DNA from: Syngnathus acus | Taxonomy: Eukaryota > Chordata > Actinopteri > Syngnathiformes > Syngnathidae | Length of the DNA: 64,000 bases | NCBI RefSeq assembly: GCF_901709675.1 | Contig: NC_051097.1 | Coordinates: 2,344,539-2,408,538 of the forward strand | Reading direction: 5' to 3' | Shown: positions 22,201 through 32,100 of the stretch, piece after piece | How positions within the stretch are numbered: the first letter of the stretch is position 1 | Layout of the letters: each line of letters begins with the position of its first letter | Position numbers and translations under genes: made by a program | Notes under the pieces: model-generated | Databases searched by the model: none | Seen by the model: the letters and a program-made list of their open reading frames with translations, nothing else | What the model was told of the DNA's origin: nothing

Positions 22201-25200
22201 AACAATGTTTTGCCTCTAGATTTGGGGGGGAAACGGAGCGTAAGTTACGATCAATGCGGCCACGTTGAGTTGCACTTAGGCTAATGTTTACATTATGTAC
22301 CAATGTCAAGGACGATTATGTCACCCAGCTTATATCATTGATGGGTTTCGATAGTTGTGGGGTCGTCACTAATTATTTGTGTTTAGATAAATGTCTGAGC
22401 TATAATGGTGTAATTAATGATTAAAACTTGAAAGTATCTGTTTATTGTAGTCGTTTATATGTTTAATAAAGAAACCCATCACAAAACTGTTGTAATTATT
22501 TAGATTTTGATCTAAATTAGCCTTGAATAAAGACTAAGCAGTCACATGAATCAACAGAAAAAAATGGACAGCCGGACTCGGACTCGTGGTCAAGAGGCCG
22601 GACTCGGTGCAAAAATCCGACCGAGGCCACAGCCCTGGTTTCCACACTAGATGGAGCCCGCCACACAAAGCGTTTGACGTCGCCTTAGCATCCCCCCCCC
22701 CCCCCCCCGGAAGAGAAGCGAACGCGCAGCGTTTGACGTCCCATTAGCACCCCCCCCACCCCCGGAAGAGAAGCGTACGCGCAGCGTTTGACGTCCCATT
22801 AGCACCCCCCCCCCCGGAAGAGAAGCAAACACGCAGCGTTTGACGTCCCATTAGCACCCCCCCCCCCTCCGGAAGAGAAGCAAAAAAAAATATTGGCCCC
22901 CGGGCCCCTTCACGTTACTAAATCTGGCCCTCCTTGCTAAAAGTTTGGACACCCCTGCCCTATTTGGACATTTTCATTTAATTGTGTACAGTTCTCACGT
23001 TCGTTGCCAGTATCGGAGACAAATGGCTATACATTTATTTTGAGAGCAATAAATTTACATTGTTATGCAAGCTGTGAGTGATTTACTTTCGTCAATTATT
23101 TTTCCCAAACCAGAATCTTATCTAAATACCACTCAACTAGTATTTATGAGGGTATGTGTGTATATATGTTTTTTTTGCTGATGATAGTTCAGATACTGAC
23201 AAAAATTCTGGTCACCGATTAATCAAAAATTACACAATGAATAAAATGTATATTTTTGGGTTCATAACGCTTTCAACAAGAGATGATATTCAGACATAAT
23301 ATTTTGTCTCTCTCGCTCTCTCTCTGTTTTATGACTGATTGACTTTCTAGCAACTCACTAAACCCTGACAGACAAGTCACATTAATGTCTCAACTCACCA
23401 TGTGCCAGTTAGGTGAAGGTTGTTTATGAAAGAGCGAGGGCATCGTAACCTGCGCACCCCCGTCTTCAACACCTGCTGCAGTGCTAAACCCATATTGCTC
23501 ACCCCCTCCAGGTCCACACTTTGCCAAAGTGACTCATCAAACCTGGAAGACACACACACACACGGAAAAGTGAGACCATCTACTGCAAGGATGTAAGTTT
23601 GTAGTTTTAATCATTAAATGTCTAGTTACAATTCATAGAATTATTCTAAGCCACTGCAATATCATTACTGTATTTTCCGCACCATAAGGCGCTTCGGGTA
23701 GAAAGGTGCAGACTCAATTACTGGGGCTTTTCTGTATTTAATCCACACATAGGGTGCACCGCATTATAGGGCGCATGCATGCCATGACTTACGAGAAACA
23801 AAAGAAAAAACGTCACAGGAGCAATTAAGTTCGTAAGTAGAGGTACCACTGTGTGTGTGGTATGTATATGTATATGTATGAGAGAGAGAGAGAGCGAGAG
23901 AGAGAGAGAGCGAGAACATCTCAAGAAACAATTATCGACTACTTACGCCAAACGATGCCAGCGTCTGCAAATAACAGATGTCTTGAGGAGGTCCTGCAGA
24001 GGTAGCAAGATGAGGATCCGGAGGATCAACTCGTCTGGAAAGTGGTCCCATGAAATGCCTGCTGGATATAATCAGACATGATTAAGACAAATGATTTACT
24101 TACTTCTTCACAGGGTTATTTTATTTTATAAAATCTAACGGAATATCTAAATCTGAAAAAGCTTTCATTAACAAAAAATAAAAATTGAATGTATATATTT
24201 CGCATAAACAAAACTAACTATGTATAATGTAGCGAACCTGTCCCATGTTTCTGTCTTTGTCTATTAATGTAATACATTAGCTCAGTGGTCCCCAACCTTT
24301 TTTGCACCACGGACCGGTTACGTGTCAGAAATATTTTCGCGGACCGGCCTTTATATAAATAAATATATTTATATATTTATTATTTAAATATTTATATATA
24401 TATAAATAGGATGAAATAAAATGATACGACTGGCATAAAAACAAATATAAACCACATAAAAATAAAACGTTGAATTAGTGGGAGCACCGAGCTCTTTTCT
24501 CAGAAATGAGCCGTTCCCATCTAGGCGTAATCGGAGACAATGACACCCGAAGTGGTTAAGGTTTGTCTTTAAATGCAGGATGCTTGGTCTCCATGTGCCG
24601 AAGCAGGTTTGAAGGCTTCATTGCCTCGTTAGCTAGCCTTTCGCAACATATGCGGAGTGCACTTGGCGTGTCAGAGTCACCTGTGGCGATAAATCCATAT
24701 TTTAAGTAGGACTCCAGAAATGTTCTTTTAAATGCAGCTTTCCTTTTCTTAGAAGTCGTAGCCTCTTCTTCTTCAGTGTACTCATTGGACGTTTTTCCCT
24801 TTCCGAAGAAGCTTTCCAAACTTCTCTGTTTCTTGCTCATTTTTGCTTGCCTCGCGGGCTTGACTGTGGTGACATGTCACGTGACCGAGACGAGCGCCCT
24901 GTGTCAAGAGTCCTTATTTTTCAGATGCACTGACAGATGTAATTGGGAGAGATTCGCCAAATTTTTTATATTTTTCAAAATAAATTCTTACTCATTTTTG
25001 CTAGCTTTGCGGGCTCGACTGGGGAAACATGTCACGTGACCGGGACGAGCGTCTTAACCTGAATGAATTGATCGTCAATGAAAAAAAAAATGAAAAAAAA
25101 AATTCTTTTTTTTTTTTTTTCCTATGCGGCTCCGCGGCCCGGTACCAAGTGACCCACGGACCGGTACCGGTCCGCGGCCCGGTGGTTGGGGACCACTGCA

Positions 25201-26769
25201 TTAGCTTGTTAGATTGAATTTAAATGTAGTTATTTCTGTATTTTACTTCAAGGTCGTTGGCCGGAAGAAGGCATGTTTAAGAGTTGTCAGGCAACTGTGG
25301 TCCTTGTACTGTGTGTCACGCCTAAAAAATGAAGTCATCTAGCAACAGTCAATAAAATACCACCACCAAGTGACATTGTTGTGCTTGCGGCTGAATGGCT
25401 TTGCTCTTTTTTTAATCACCAAAAGGTGACACTAGACACTCGGGTTATATCATAGAAAATAAGATGCATAAAAATTACTACGCCGCGCATGGTGTATCTC
25501 CGATCAAATGAGTAGACTAGCAGTTATTTCTGCAAGTCTTACCAGCACAAAGATTGTTTTAGGTGTCAAGCGGCTGTGCCGTCCCCTTACCACCCTCTCG
25601 CCTTCAAAGGGTCGTTGCCCAGTAGGTGCAGGTACTGCCACATGCAGGGCGGCCCAAGAAGGTGCAGCTTTACAGCTACCCCAATCCAACCCAATCCAAG
25701 CAGGGAGGCATTGGGTTCCTTTTTTTTTTTTTTAGTAGTTTTTGGTATGGCTCAGCCGGGGATCGAACCCACAACCTCCCAGTCTCAGGGCGGATACTCA
25801 TACCACAAGTCCACTGAGCTGGTGGTGTATCATTACGCAACAAGAATTCAAGTCGCAAATCCACTTTTGAAGTTGGCAACATGGCAAACAAGGAATGGAA
25901 AGAGACTGTCCTTGCGTTATGCTAGCTTTATTGCTGCCCACTTGGCATCCATTCCAACCTGGTCATTGTGATAGGGGGATCTGCCCCTTCTTAAAGTTTC
26001 TTAGTTTTTCTTAGATGTTTCTTGGGAGTTTTTCCATGTCCTTCTGTGGGGTTAAGATCAGTCATATCAACTGAGGGTGAATAAAACCTATTGAGATTCT
26101 TTTGTGATTAAGAGGGACACTTAAAAAAAAAAGCATTCTACTTGATTTGATTTTCTTGGTTAGGGTTATATGCGCCAACACAGTGAGGCACTGGTTAGCA
26201 TGTCCACCTCATAGTTCAAAGGTGCAGGGTTCAATTACAGCTCTAGCCTTCCCGTGTGGAGTTTGCGTGTTCTCCCTGTGATTGCATGGATTTCCATCGG
26301 CTACTCTGGTTTCCTCCCACATTCCAAAAACATGCATGGTAGGCTGATTATCACTCCAAATTGTTCATAGCTGTGACTGTGAATGCTTGTTCGTCGATAT
26401 GTGACCTGCAATTGGCTGGCAACCAGTTCGGGGTGTACGTCTACTGCCCAAAAACTGCTGGGATAGGTTCCAGATGCCCACAACCCTCGGATAAGCAATA
26501 TGGAAGATGACCGAACAGTGAGAAGTGAACACTCCAAAGTTATTAAAACCCTGGTTCTTACCGGAAATTGATTCTTTCCTCTTCCTTGATCGTCTGGAAA
26601 TTACAAAAGGCTTTCCGTCATTCTCTTTGCCCTTACAAAGAGAATGTTGCCATTTGTGCCCAGGTGACCACTGTTGAATGAGGTCCGTTGGAGTGCATTC
26701 AGTGTCCAGGCCCTCAGTAAAGACGTCTTGGCACTTGCGCTTGCTGCTACTCTTGGCTCGGGACAACAT
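14298..26769 (-). CDS. skp2: S-phase kinase-associated protein 2, F-box/LRR (9 coding exons, 400 aa)
   Basis: SKP2 is the substrate receptor of an SCF E3 ubiquitin ligase that targets cell-cycle inhibitors such as p27. Coding exons 5'-3': 26769-26562, 24058-23947, 23542-23399, 16952-16818, 16006-15908, 15823-15696, 15092-15041, 14695-14588, 14514-14298. The sum is 1203 nt, phases agree and sites are GT-AG. After a basic, Ser-rich N-terminus, the F-box starts near residue 72 (W-D-H-F-P-D-E-L) and is followed by D-E-S-L-W-Q and the SKP2-type R-C-P-R-S-F. Leucine-rich repeats follow (for example L-N-L-S-G-C-S, L-S-L-S-R-C-Y). The C-terminal tail ends Asn-Arg-Leu-Arg-Phe-Thr-Leu and differs from the mammalian end. 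Human SKP2 is 424 aa. The acceptor at 16952 was chosen over a nearer CAG because only it keeps frame. The 6.4-kb intron 23398-16953 is full of transposons. Confidence 0.95.
17048..18296 (-). mobile_element. Element A copy 3, inverted, in SKP2 intron
   Basis: The copy is in reverse orientation relative to copies 1 and 2. The end near 17048 reads CCGTAATTTTCGGAGTATAA and the other end CCGAAAATTACGG at 18296 is followed by TA; the left flank is CA rather than TA. About three ~118-bp tandem units lie at 17650-17985. A 126-bp local palindrome at 17971-18096 is unique to this copy. Confidence 0.8.
18319..19254. mobile_element. Element B copy 2 with a nested SINE
   Basis: The ends match element B copy 1 (CCATTTTTTTCCATGTATAA and ATTATACATGGAAAAAAACG). 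It is enlarged to about 936 bp by a SINE insertion at 18886-19141 and by poly-A tracts. It abuts element A copy 3 through a (TA)n run. Confidence 0.75.
18886..19141 (+). mobile_element. 5'-truncated tRNA-derived SINE
   Basis: The body from 'ccggccgggtcataccaaag' to 'gtgtgacgatcattgggact' is almost identical to the full SINE at 47388-47699 but lacks the tRNA-like head. A poly-A tail follows. It interrupts element B copy 2 between the 'ggacttaagta' and 'tcaaaatttgggtgcg' blocks. Confidence 0.8.
19470..19800 (+). pseudogene. Degraded Tc1-like transposase remnant
   Basis: Around 19686-19735 the translation reads V-M-D-W-S-x-M-S-P-D-M-N-T-I-G, which resembles the Tc1/mariner motif W-P-S-x-S-P-D-L-N-P-I-E preceding the catalytic Glu. 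Frames on both sides are broken. No terminal repeats were recognised, so the boundaries are rough. Confidence 0.4.
19872..20097 (+). repeat. CCATCC-headed dispersed repeat copy
   Basis: The 'tttgtaccgcttgtcccc', 'gctggagcctatcccagcag' and 'gccaatcacagggcacacag' blocks match the repeat at 8757-9102. It is truncated at its 3' end. Confidence 0.65.
20138..21129. mobile_element. Non-autonomous hAT element with 8-bp target duplication
   Basis: Terminal inverted repeats CAGGGGTCACCAAC and GTTGGTGACCCCTG are flanked by the perfect 8-bp direct repeat ctttaggc (20130-20137 and 21130-21137), the hAT signature. No transposase frame is present. A second TIR element occupies 20330-21002. Confidence 0.92.
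20330..21002. mobile_element. Nested TIR element (CAGTCAAACC ends)
   Basis: It starts at about CAGTCAAACCTTGGTTTTTG and ends CGAAAACCGAGGTTTGACTG, forming imperfect terminal inverted repeats of about 24 bp within the surrounding hAT element. The interior is GC- and CpG-rich and non-coding. Flanking AT-rich bases do not give an exact duplication. Confidence 0.7.
21266..22637 (+). mobile_element. BED-finger hAT element, copy 1, nested
   Basis: The 1372-bp element has ends CAGGGCTGCGGACTCGG and GAGGCCACAGCCCTG and is flanked by the perfect 8-bp repeat gtttccac (21258-21265, 22638-22645). It carries the 115-codon ORF at 21618-21965 and an internal direct repeat of about 60 bp (21338-21400 and 22016-22077). 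A second copy lies at 54221-55620 in a CDK9 intron. Confidence 0.93.
21618..21965 (+). CDS. Truncated hAT transposase N-terminus with zinc finger (115 aa)
   Basis: The ORF starts at ATG (M-A-R-K-K-C-T-A-K) and has one zinc-finger-like block with C-L-I-C followed by H-F-S-S-L-H, as in BED-type or GTF2IRD2-like hAT transposases. The catalytic DDE/RNase H-like region and the C-terminal dimerisation region are absent; a stop follows H-C-T-G. It is therefore a domain fragment of a non-autonomous element. The same 115 residues are encoded at 54904-55251. Whether it is expressed is unknown. Confidence 0.6.
   Translation: MARKKCTAKRIYDDEHRTFLTELKLFFVERYGKPFCLICRTSLAHLKASNGQRHFSSLHANIDKDFAKGTEFRKHKFGDFEKSGRKIGTVFQKNYEALRDCHTCIVSTGLEHCTG
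22660..22885. repeat. C-rich minisatellite, about four 55-65 bp units
   Basis: Each unit combines a long C run, 'ggaagagaagc', and 'gcgtttgacgtcccattagca'. Units differ mainly in C-run length and a few substitutions. It belongs to the hAT element at 21145-22957. Confidence 0.85.
23665..23790 (+). repeat. Degraded TIR-repeat fragment
   Basis: The start 'actgtattttccgcaccata' followed by 'aggcgcttcggg' resembles the end of a widespread fish DNA-transposon repeat related in style to element A. Only one end is visible. It lies between SKP2 exons 2 and 3. Confidence 0.45.
24283..25198 (-). mobile_element. ZBED-like hAT element with 8-bp target duplication
   Basis: Ends CAGTGGTCCCCAACC and GGTTGGGGACCACTG are flanked by the perfect 8-bp repeat cattagct (24275-24282 and 25199-25206). 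An ORF for the transposase N-terminus is on the minus strand at 24556-24840. A related, shorter copy is at 43327-43905. It lies in the SKP2 intron between coding exons 1 and 2. Confidence 0.93.
24556..24840 (-). CDS. hAT transposase N-terminal fragment, BED-like (94 aa)
   Basis: The product starts M-S-K-K-Q-R-S-L-E-S-F-F and ends with [15 protein letters not shown], the pattern of the BED finger in ZBED5/FAM200-type domesticated and transposon hAT proteins. In this copy the first Cys of the expected C-x-x-C pair is changed (R-I-C-C), so the finger may not fold. No catalytic domain follows. Confidence 0.6.
   Translation of the reverse strand: MSKKQRSLESFFGKGKTSNEYTEEEEATTSKKRKAAFKRTFLESYLKYGFIATGDSDTPSALRICCERLANEAMKPSNLLRHMETKHPAFKDKP
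25715..25827 (-). mobile_element. tRNA-derived SINE head, reverse orientation
   Basis: Read on the minus strand, a tRNA-like segment carries an A-box-like start and the B-box ggttcgatcc, closely matching the head of the SINE at 47388. The poly-A side is the T run at about 25720-25733. Only the tRNA-like part and a short body remain. Confidence 0.75.
25921..26110 (+). mobile_element. L2-like LINE 3' tail fragment
   Basis: Segments 'tggcatccattccaacctgg', 'tgatagggggatctgcccc' and 'cttgggagtttttccatgtc' follow the same order as the 3' tail at 1990-2110. It is a 5'-truncated LINE end without coding sequence. Confidence 0.65.
26172..26515 (-). repeat. CCATCC-headed dispersed repeat, reverse copy
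   Basis: The blocks 'cgtgtggagtttgcgtgttc', 'ttggctggcaaccagttcgg' and 'tgctgggataggttccag' are the reverse complement of the repeat at 8757-9102. It ends about 50 bp from the first SKP2 coding exon. Confidence 0.65.
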
Positions 26770-27600
26770 GGAGCCTTGAACACCGAAGCAAAACACATCC
26801 TGCAGAGGCACGCTGGGTGGAAGGCAAATGAAAAAAATAAGCATTTTTCTTTATGGTGTTAATACCGACCGAGTTTGACAACATTTCATTCGTTTTTGTT
26901 TACGATCTGTGGGCAATACTTTGGAAGACATTTTCCTGCAAGATAGGTTTGCCCGCCATATTGAGACAAACTTTTGACCGCGCAAATTCGGAAAAACTGG
27001 TTTTATGCACAAAGACACGCGTGCATAAAACTCTCTGGCAGGGTTACAGTCATAACGAAACTATTTGCAACTTTTTTCCACTAACATAAGAGCTACTGCA
27101 TTAGGGAAACGGTAGAATGAGCGGGAGGCTCACCAAAAACAAAATGCGGTCCGCTCAACACAATGGGTAAATCTGGTTAAATTTGCAATATGGCAATTTT
27201 AGAGGGACGTCTTGCACAAATCATTTTGATTATTGAAAACTTGGAAACCATACATTTGCAATGCATTAAAGTAATAGCCATTCGGGAACCAGAATAACAC
27301 CGAGATAGCAGAGTTTCGTTTCACGAGGGGTGGAATGCCCAAAACTTCTATTTAAAATCAAGCACAACTAGATACAATCATACCTGTCTCCTGGCATCAC
27401 CTCCGTTTCAGGGAGGAAAAGGTGCTGAAAATAGAAAACAGCATGTACTGGAGCTCACCAGGACTATTTTTTTCTGCAGCCGTCCAACTTGGATGGTTTT
27501 AAACTCACCGCCTGCTGCAGGGCGCCTTACACTATTACGTCACTTACCCCGCGCCTATTCAACATCCGTTCTGATAGAGGTTAAACACGCATGCGCGTTT
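26770..27600 (-). promoter_or_regulatory. skp2: SKP2 5' UTR, probable noncoding exon 1 and promoter
   Basis: On the minus strand a CAG|GTATG donor at 27384 would join an upstream exon to an acceptor at 26799, 30 nt before the chosen ATG. An ATG at 27397 would then open a 5' reading frame that overlaps the main start out of frame and stops at 26601. A TTACGTCA CRE-like site lies near 27533, next to GC-rich ccccgcgcc sequence. No TATA box is convincing. The exon 1 model is inferred from splice signals only. Confidence 0.5.
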
Positions 27601-29129
27601 GCGTTCGTCTTTTTAAGAGGGAACGCGAATTAATTATAGATATTAAACGTGAGATTTTCATTATATAATCTGTCACACACAAGTTTTAAGACTTATTGCA
27701 AGAGAGAAACACGTTTTCGTTAGTCTGCATACGCTCAGATCTTAACATGAATTAATTCACCCAGTACTGCATTTAGAAGTGACATTTCTATTAAAGGACC
27801 AATTTTCATGCAAAATCAATTTATTGAGCTTTTAGCTGAAGTGATGTTTTCCTCGATTCACGCTTGGCAGCAGTCCTGCTCATTCTTCCTCTCCAAACAT
27901 CAGCCCCGCCCGCCCGGTCCAAGAAACTGCCCGGGCGTGAGGGGGCATCTCGGTACCGCTCCCTGCAGACTAAACACACGCCCACCACGAGTCTACCGAC
28001 ATATGAACAATTCCGCACAAAACATAATTTAATTCCCCTAAAATCTTATTTCATAAAGCACTTCCTAAACAATTTGTGTTCCTAACAAAAAGAAATATGA
28101 TGATGCACCAAATTATAAAGCCATAGGTTCCATCACTGGCAGTTCAACGATTGTCGATCCCGGACAAAATAAATACTAATTTCATAAAAAACAGGCTGAC
28201 GGAAAAAAAAGCAAGGACACAAACTAAAAAATAAACTAAACTACAATAAAGTAAAGAGAAAAATTGAGTCTACTGAATGTGCGAGTATATGTAGGTTTTA
28301 GTCAACCAGACTTTTTACTTTCAGGTTAAGAAAATAGTCACCAATATTTCATATTAGATCAAATTAGATCATCATTGTGCCAAATGTAATCACATACACC
28401 CATAATGTACCTAGCATGATTTAAAAAGTGAAAACGTTTTTCCCTTTGGCTTTTGATCGACATTGTTCTACGACTGTATTTTGATAGCAATAGTTTATAT
28501 TAATTTGTAATGTAATTTGCTGTTAGAACTATCTTGGTTGTCTCATTGTGATATGTACAGCGTTTTGTCACAGTTCCAGCTGGTGTGCAATGAGTTATAT
28601 AGTAAATGAAGTCGCAGTGTTTTGTAAATACTTGCAGACACTTGTGTTTTTCATTTACAGAGAAAAATTAAACAGTGTGTAAAAATAAAAGCCAGATTGA
28701 GCTTTCTTAAAAAACCACAAACAAAAAAGGCCAAAAACTGGTCAAGTATTCCAAATTCTGATTTTCTTTCAAAATAGACATGTTTTTATTTTAAATACAA
28801 TTAATAATTAGCATTTGGGATAAGTGAACTACAAACACTGTCACATTATCTTGTTTTAATCAATGTACCCATTATGTAAACACATTTGACTTCAAGTTGG
28901 ACTTAAGACTTGAGCTTGGCAATGTTGAGCGTCTGGTTTGTTGTGCGTCTGGGGCCATTCTGAGTGGGGTGGGGGGGCGGGAGCAAACTGCCTGGCTCCA
29001 AATGACTGCCACTGGGTATCATTAGTCTCACTCTTATTGTTGTGGTACCCCAAATATACATTTTTAAAACAGTCATTCATATTCCTGCATCGGAATTCTA
29101 ATTATAACAGTTTGTAATTCATGGCCCAT
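27601..29129. other. SKP2-FPGS intergenic region with a small CpG-rich patch
   Basis: Most is AT-rich and featureless. Positions 27850-28010 are GC- and CpG-rich and stand out from both flanks; open frames exist on both strands there, but none resembles a protein I know and no splice context is clear. A minus-strand AATAAA at 28800-28795 is a candidate FPGS polyadenylation signal, about 330 bp after its stop codon. Confidence 0.4.
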
Positions 29130-32100
29130 TTACTTGGAGGATTCGGGGACAAGATGTTTGAGTGCACCTCCCACCAGGTGGAGGCTTCCAGTGATAAGGA
29201 CATGGATCTTGGCAGCATCGTACAATGGAGCAGCTTTAGCCATCACGCTGGGTTTCAATGGCATCACTTTTTGGAAAGGGTCCACGAGCACTGGATCCCT
29301 ACCCTGTGTGATCCATTGAAGGGCGCTGAGGATGCAGGGAAACACGAGCGTGTTCGCTTTCTCCTCAGGGATCAAAGACAAGCTGTCCTCAATTAGTTGT
29401 GGGGTGCCACTGATGTTCCCTGTGCTGTTGTGCAGACGCCAGCTTCTTTCGTTATCCAAGCAGCGAGTCAGCATGTGCTCCACTGACACATTGAAGTTCT
29501 GTTGGTCTGAGAAGCAAAGGGAGGACAGATGATCTAACTACAGATACCTCCTGTTTGAAAGTTCCTTTCAATGTACAATCCCATTCATGGAAATGTGTGG
29601 TATAAGTTAACTAACAATATTGAAACAAACCAGCTGCAGAAAGCAGTTTCTTGGAGTGTTTCTCCCAAATTGTTCCTTTCAACAATGTTTTGTTAATGCC
29701 GTTTTTGGGTATTGACACTAAGATGCAACAACATGAATTAAAGTAAGAAAAATAAAATAAAAAATAAATACCGTAATTTTCGGACTATAAGTCGCGGTTT
29801 TTTTCATAGTTTGGGTGGGGGGGCGACTTATACTCAGGAGCGACATATACGTTTTTTTTCACAAATTTTTACTTGATCATTAACACATCACTTACTTACA
29901 AGTATAGTTGACCACTTCACATGTTATTTTTAGTATAGTTGATCACTTCACATGCTTTGATATATTTATCTTAAACATATTCAAAACATGAAAAATAGAG
30001 AGAAAAAATCAAATAAAGTAATTAACACTTTAAAGCGCCATATCCTCTGGACATGTCCTCTGTCACCAGGATGACATAAAGGACGAGAAATTTGATCGAT
30101 GGATTTAATGATTTGGAGTGACACAAATGGTTTGATAATATTGTTGTTTATGTGATAGTTATTTAAAATATAGTTTATATATCGTTGTATGGGCCTGTGG
30201 AATAATTTGAACTGCGGCGCGGCACACGGCATTGTTGACAGTGTTATTTATGTAATAGTTTTTTTTTTAAATAACTGAATGTTACGTCAGGCCCGTTCTC
30301 AGCTCCTCGTTTGTGTTTGTCACGTTAGCATACCGTATCGTTTAGCCTGTTGTTGCTCGTTCATGTCTGTTCTTGTTGTTGGATTTTGTCGAATAAATTG
30401 CCCCCCAAAATGCGACTTATACTCCGGAGCGACTTATATGTTTTTTTTCACATTTTTGGGCATTTTATGGCTGGTGCGACTTATACTCCGGTGCGACTTA
30501 TAGTCCGAAAATTACGGTAGGCCTGTCAAGATTAGTCAACTGATCAAGACGACATCGGTGATCATGATAATCAACAATTCAATTGATTAGTCGGCGAGGC
30601 TGTGACCAGGCCTGTGCCTAAAAACAAACGACCAACCAACCAACCAAAAAAACCAACCAACCCTCACATCTCAATGAATGAATAGAAATGCCATTCATCA
30701 GTCCCCGCTTCCCCAAGAACAAACACCTTTCAATATGTATTTTAATATGTACGTAAATGAGGAAAATAGCACTATAATATTGTACTTAAAAAAAATACAG
30801 TAATTAAATATAACTGAAAATAATTAAATGCCCCTCCCAAAACCACCTGAGAGAAGTATACAGAAAAGACAGGGGCAAAAATGTTCCTCATGTACATTAT
30901 CGACAAAGAAATATGTACTATATTGTTGATCTCACCTGCACTGCAGGCAGTGATGGTCTCTGTGATGTTAGGACAAAACACAGCAAAATCAAAATGGCAT
31001 GGCTGAAAGGAAAGAGAAAAACAAATGTGACAGAGCATTTTTAAGCTGTAAATACAGTCACTACTTTGTGTCAGCTAAAGAAAATATTACGCTTACGTTG
31101 CGCACACTGATTTATCTATAGCTTCAGAAACCCCACCAGTACGTCAAACAAAGAAACATACAAACATCACAAGACCTTATACCCCTTATACCTTTAGGAG
31201 AAAGACACACATGGCTGTGTGACTGTATGGCAGGGGTGTCAAACTAATTTTTTTCAGGGGCCGGATTGTCCTCATAGTTTCCCTCGGAGGGCCATTATGA
31301 CTGTATGACTTCCATACACATACAGTAGAGGCTACACAACACTGATGAATAACTAGTTTTGAAATCAGTAAAAACAGTTCAAATAGTTTAAAAAGATTTA
31401 TGGCAATAAAAACATGCTAGCAATATCTCTATTTTTAAAAGATAAAGACAATTTGTAATTTTAGTAATGACAGGAAGTCGATGCAAAATTTGTCTTTGCG
31501 GGCCATATAAAATGACGTGGCGGGCCGTATCTGGCCCCCGAGCCTTGAGTTTGACACGGGTCCACAAATTTAATCATTACATTTATAAACAAGATCAATT
31601 ATAAATAACTGTTGCCATCACAATATTAACAGTGGCAAGTAGCCTATTTACTACTAACCCGTTTACTACTAAGTGGAATCCACAAAATGGAATTTTTGGA
31701 TAGAGAAAAATTACTAAGTCAAAAAAGGCTGTCTGGATTTTACTTTAAAAAAGGAAAGAAAAAAAAACTTAATAGGCACTGTTAAAAATGCACTTAAAAA
31801 TGGTGGCAAAACTGTTGAGCGGTGGTGTCGCCATCTGTTTACTGATAAAGTATCATGAAATCTAACTTTGTTATTTTCAAAATCAAGTAATCAATAAACT
31901 AAGCTACTTTTAACATCCATCCATCCATCCATCCATCCATCCATCCATCCATCCATCCATCCATCCATCCATCCATCCGTACCGCTTGTCTTCACGGGGG
32001 TCACGGGCGGGCTGGAGCCTATCCCAGCAGTCATCGGGCAGTAGGCGGGGGACACCCTGAACTGCTTGCTAGCTAATCCCAGGCTACACAGAGACGAATG

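Larger units (their letters stand above)
21145..22957. mobile_element. hAT element with 8-bp duplication, host to a second hAT
   Basis: Ends CAGGGGTGTCCAAACTACGG and GTTTGGACACCCCTG are flanked by the perfect 8-bp repeat ccctattt (21137-21144 and 22958-22965). It begins just 15 bp after the preceding hAT, and the two target duplications share base 21137. It contains the inserted hAT at 21266-22637 and a C-rich tandem array at 22660-22885. Its own coding capacity is lost. Confidence 0.92.

Noticed and set aside
23881-23915. CRISPR-like or other array among GA/CA repeats
   Set aside because: Short simple-sequence repeats only; no spacer-repeat structure, and the genome is a vertebrate's.
27821-28032. 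Small protein-coding gene in the CpG-rich patch
   Set aside because: Competing open frames exist on both strands, with no recognisable homology or splice structure; high GC content removes stops by chance.
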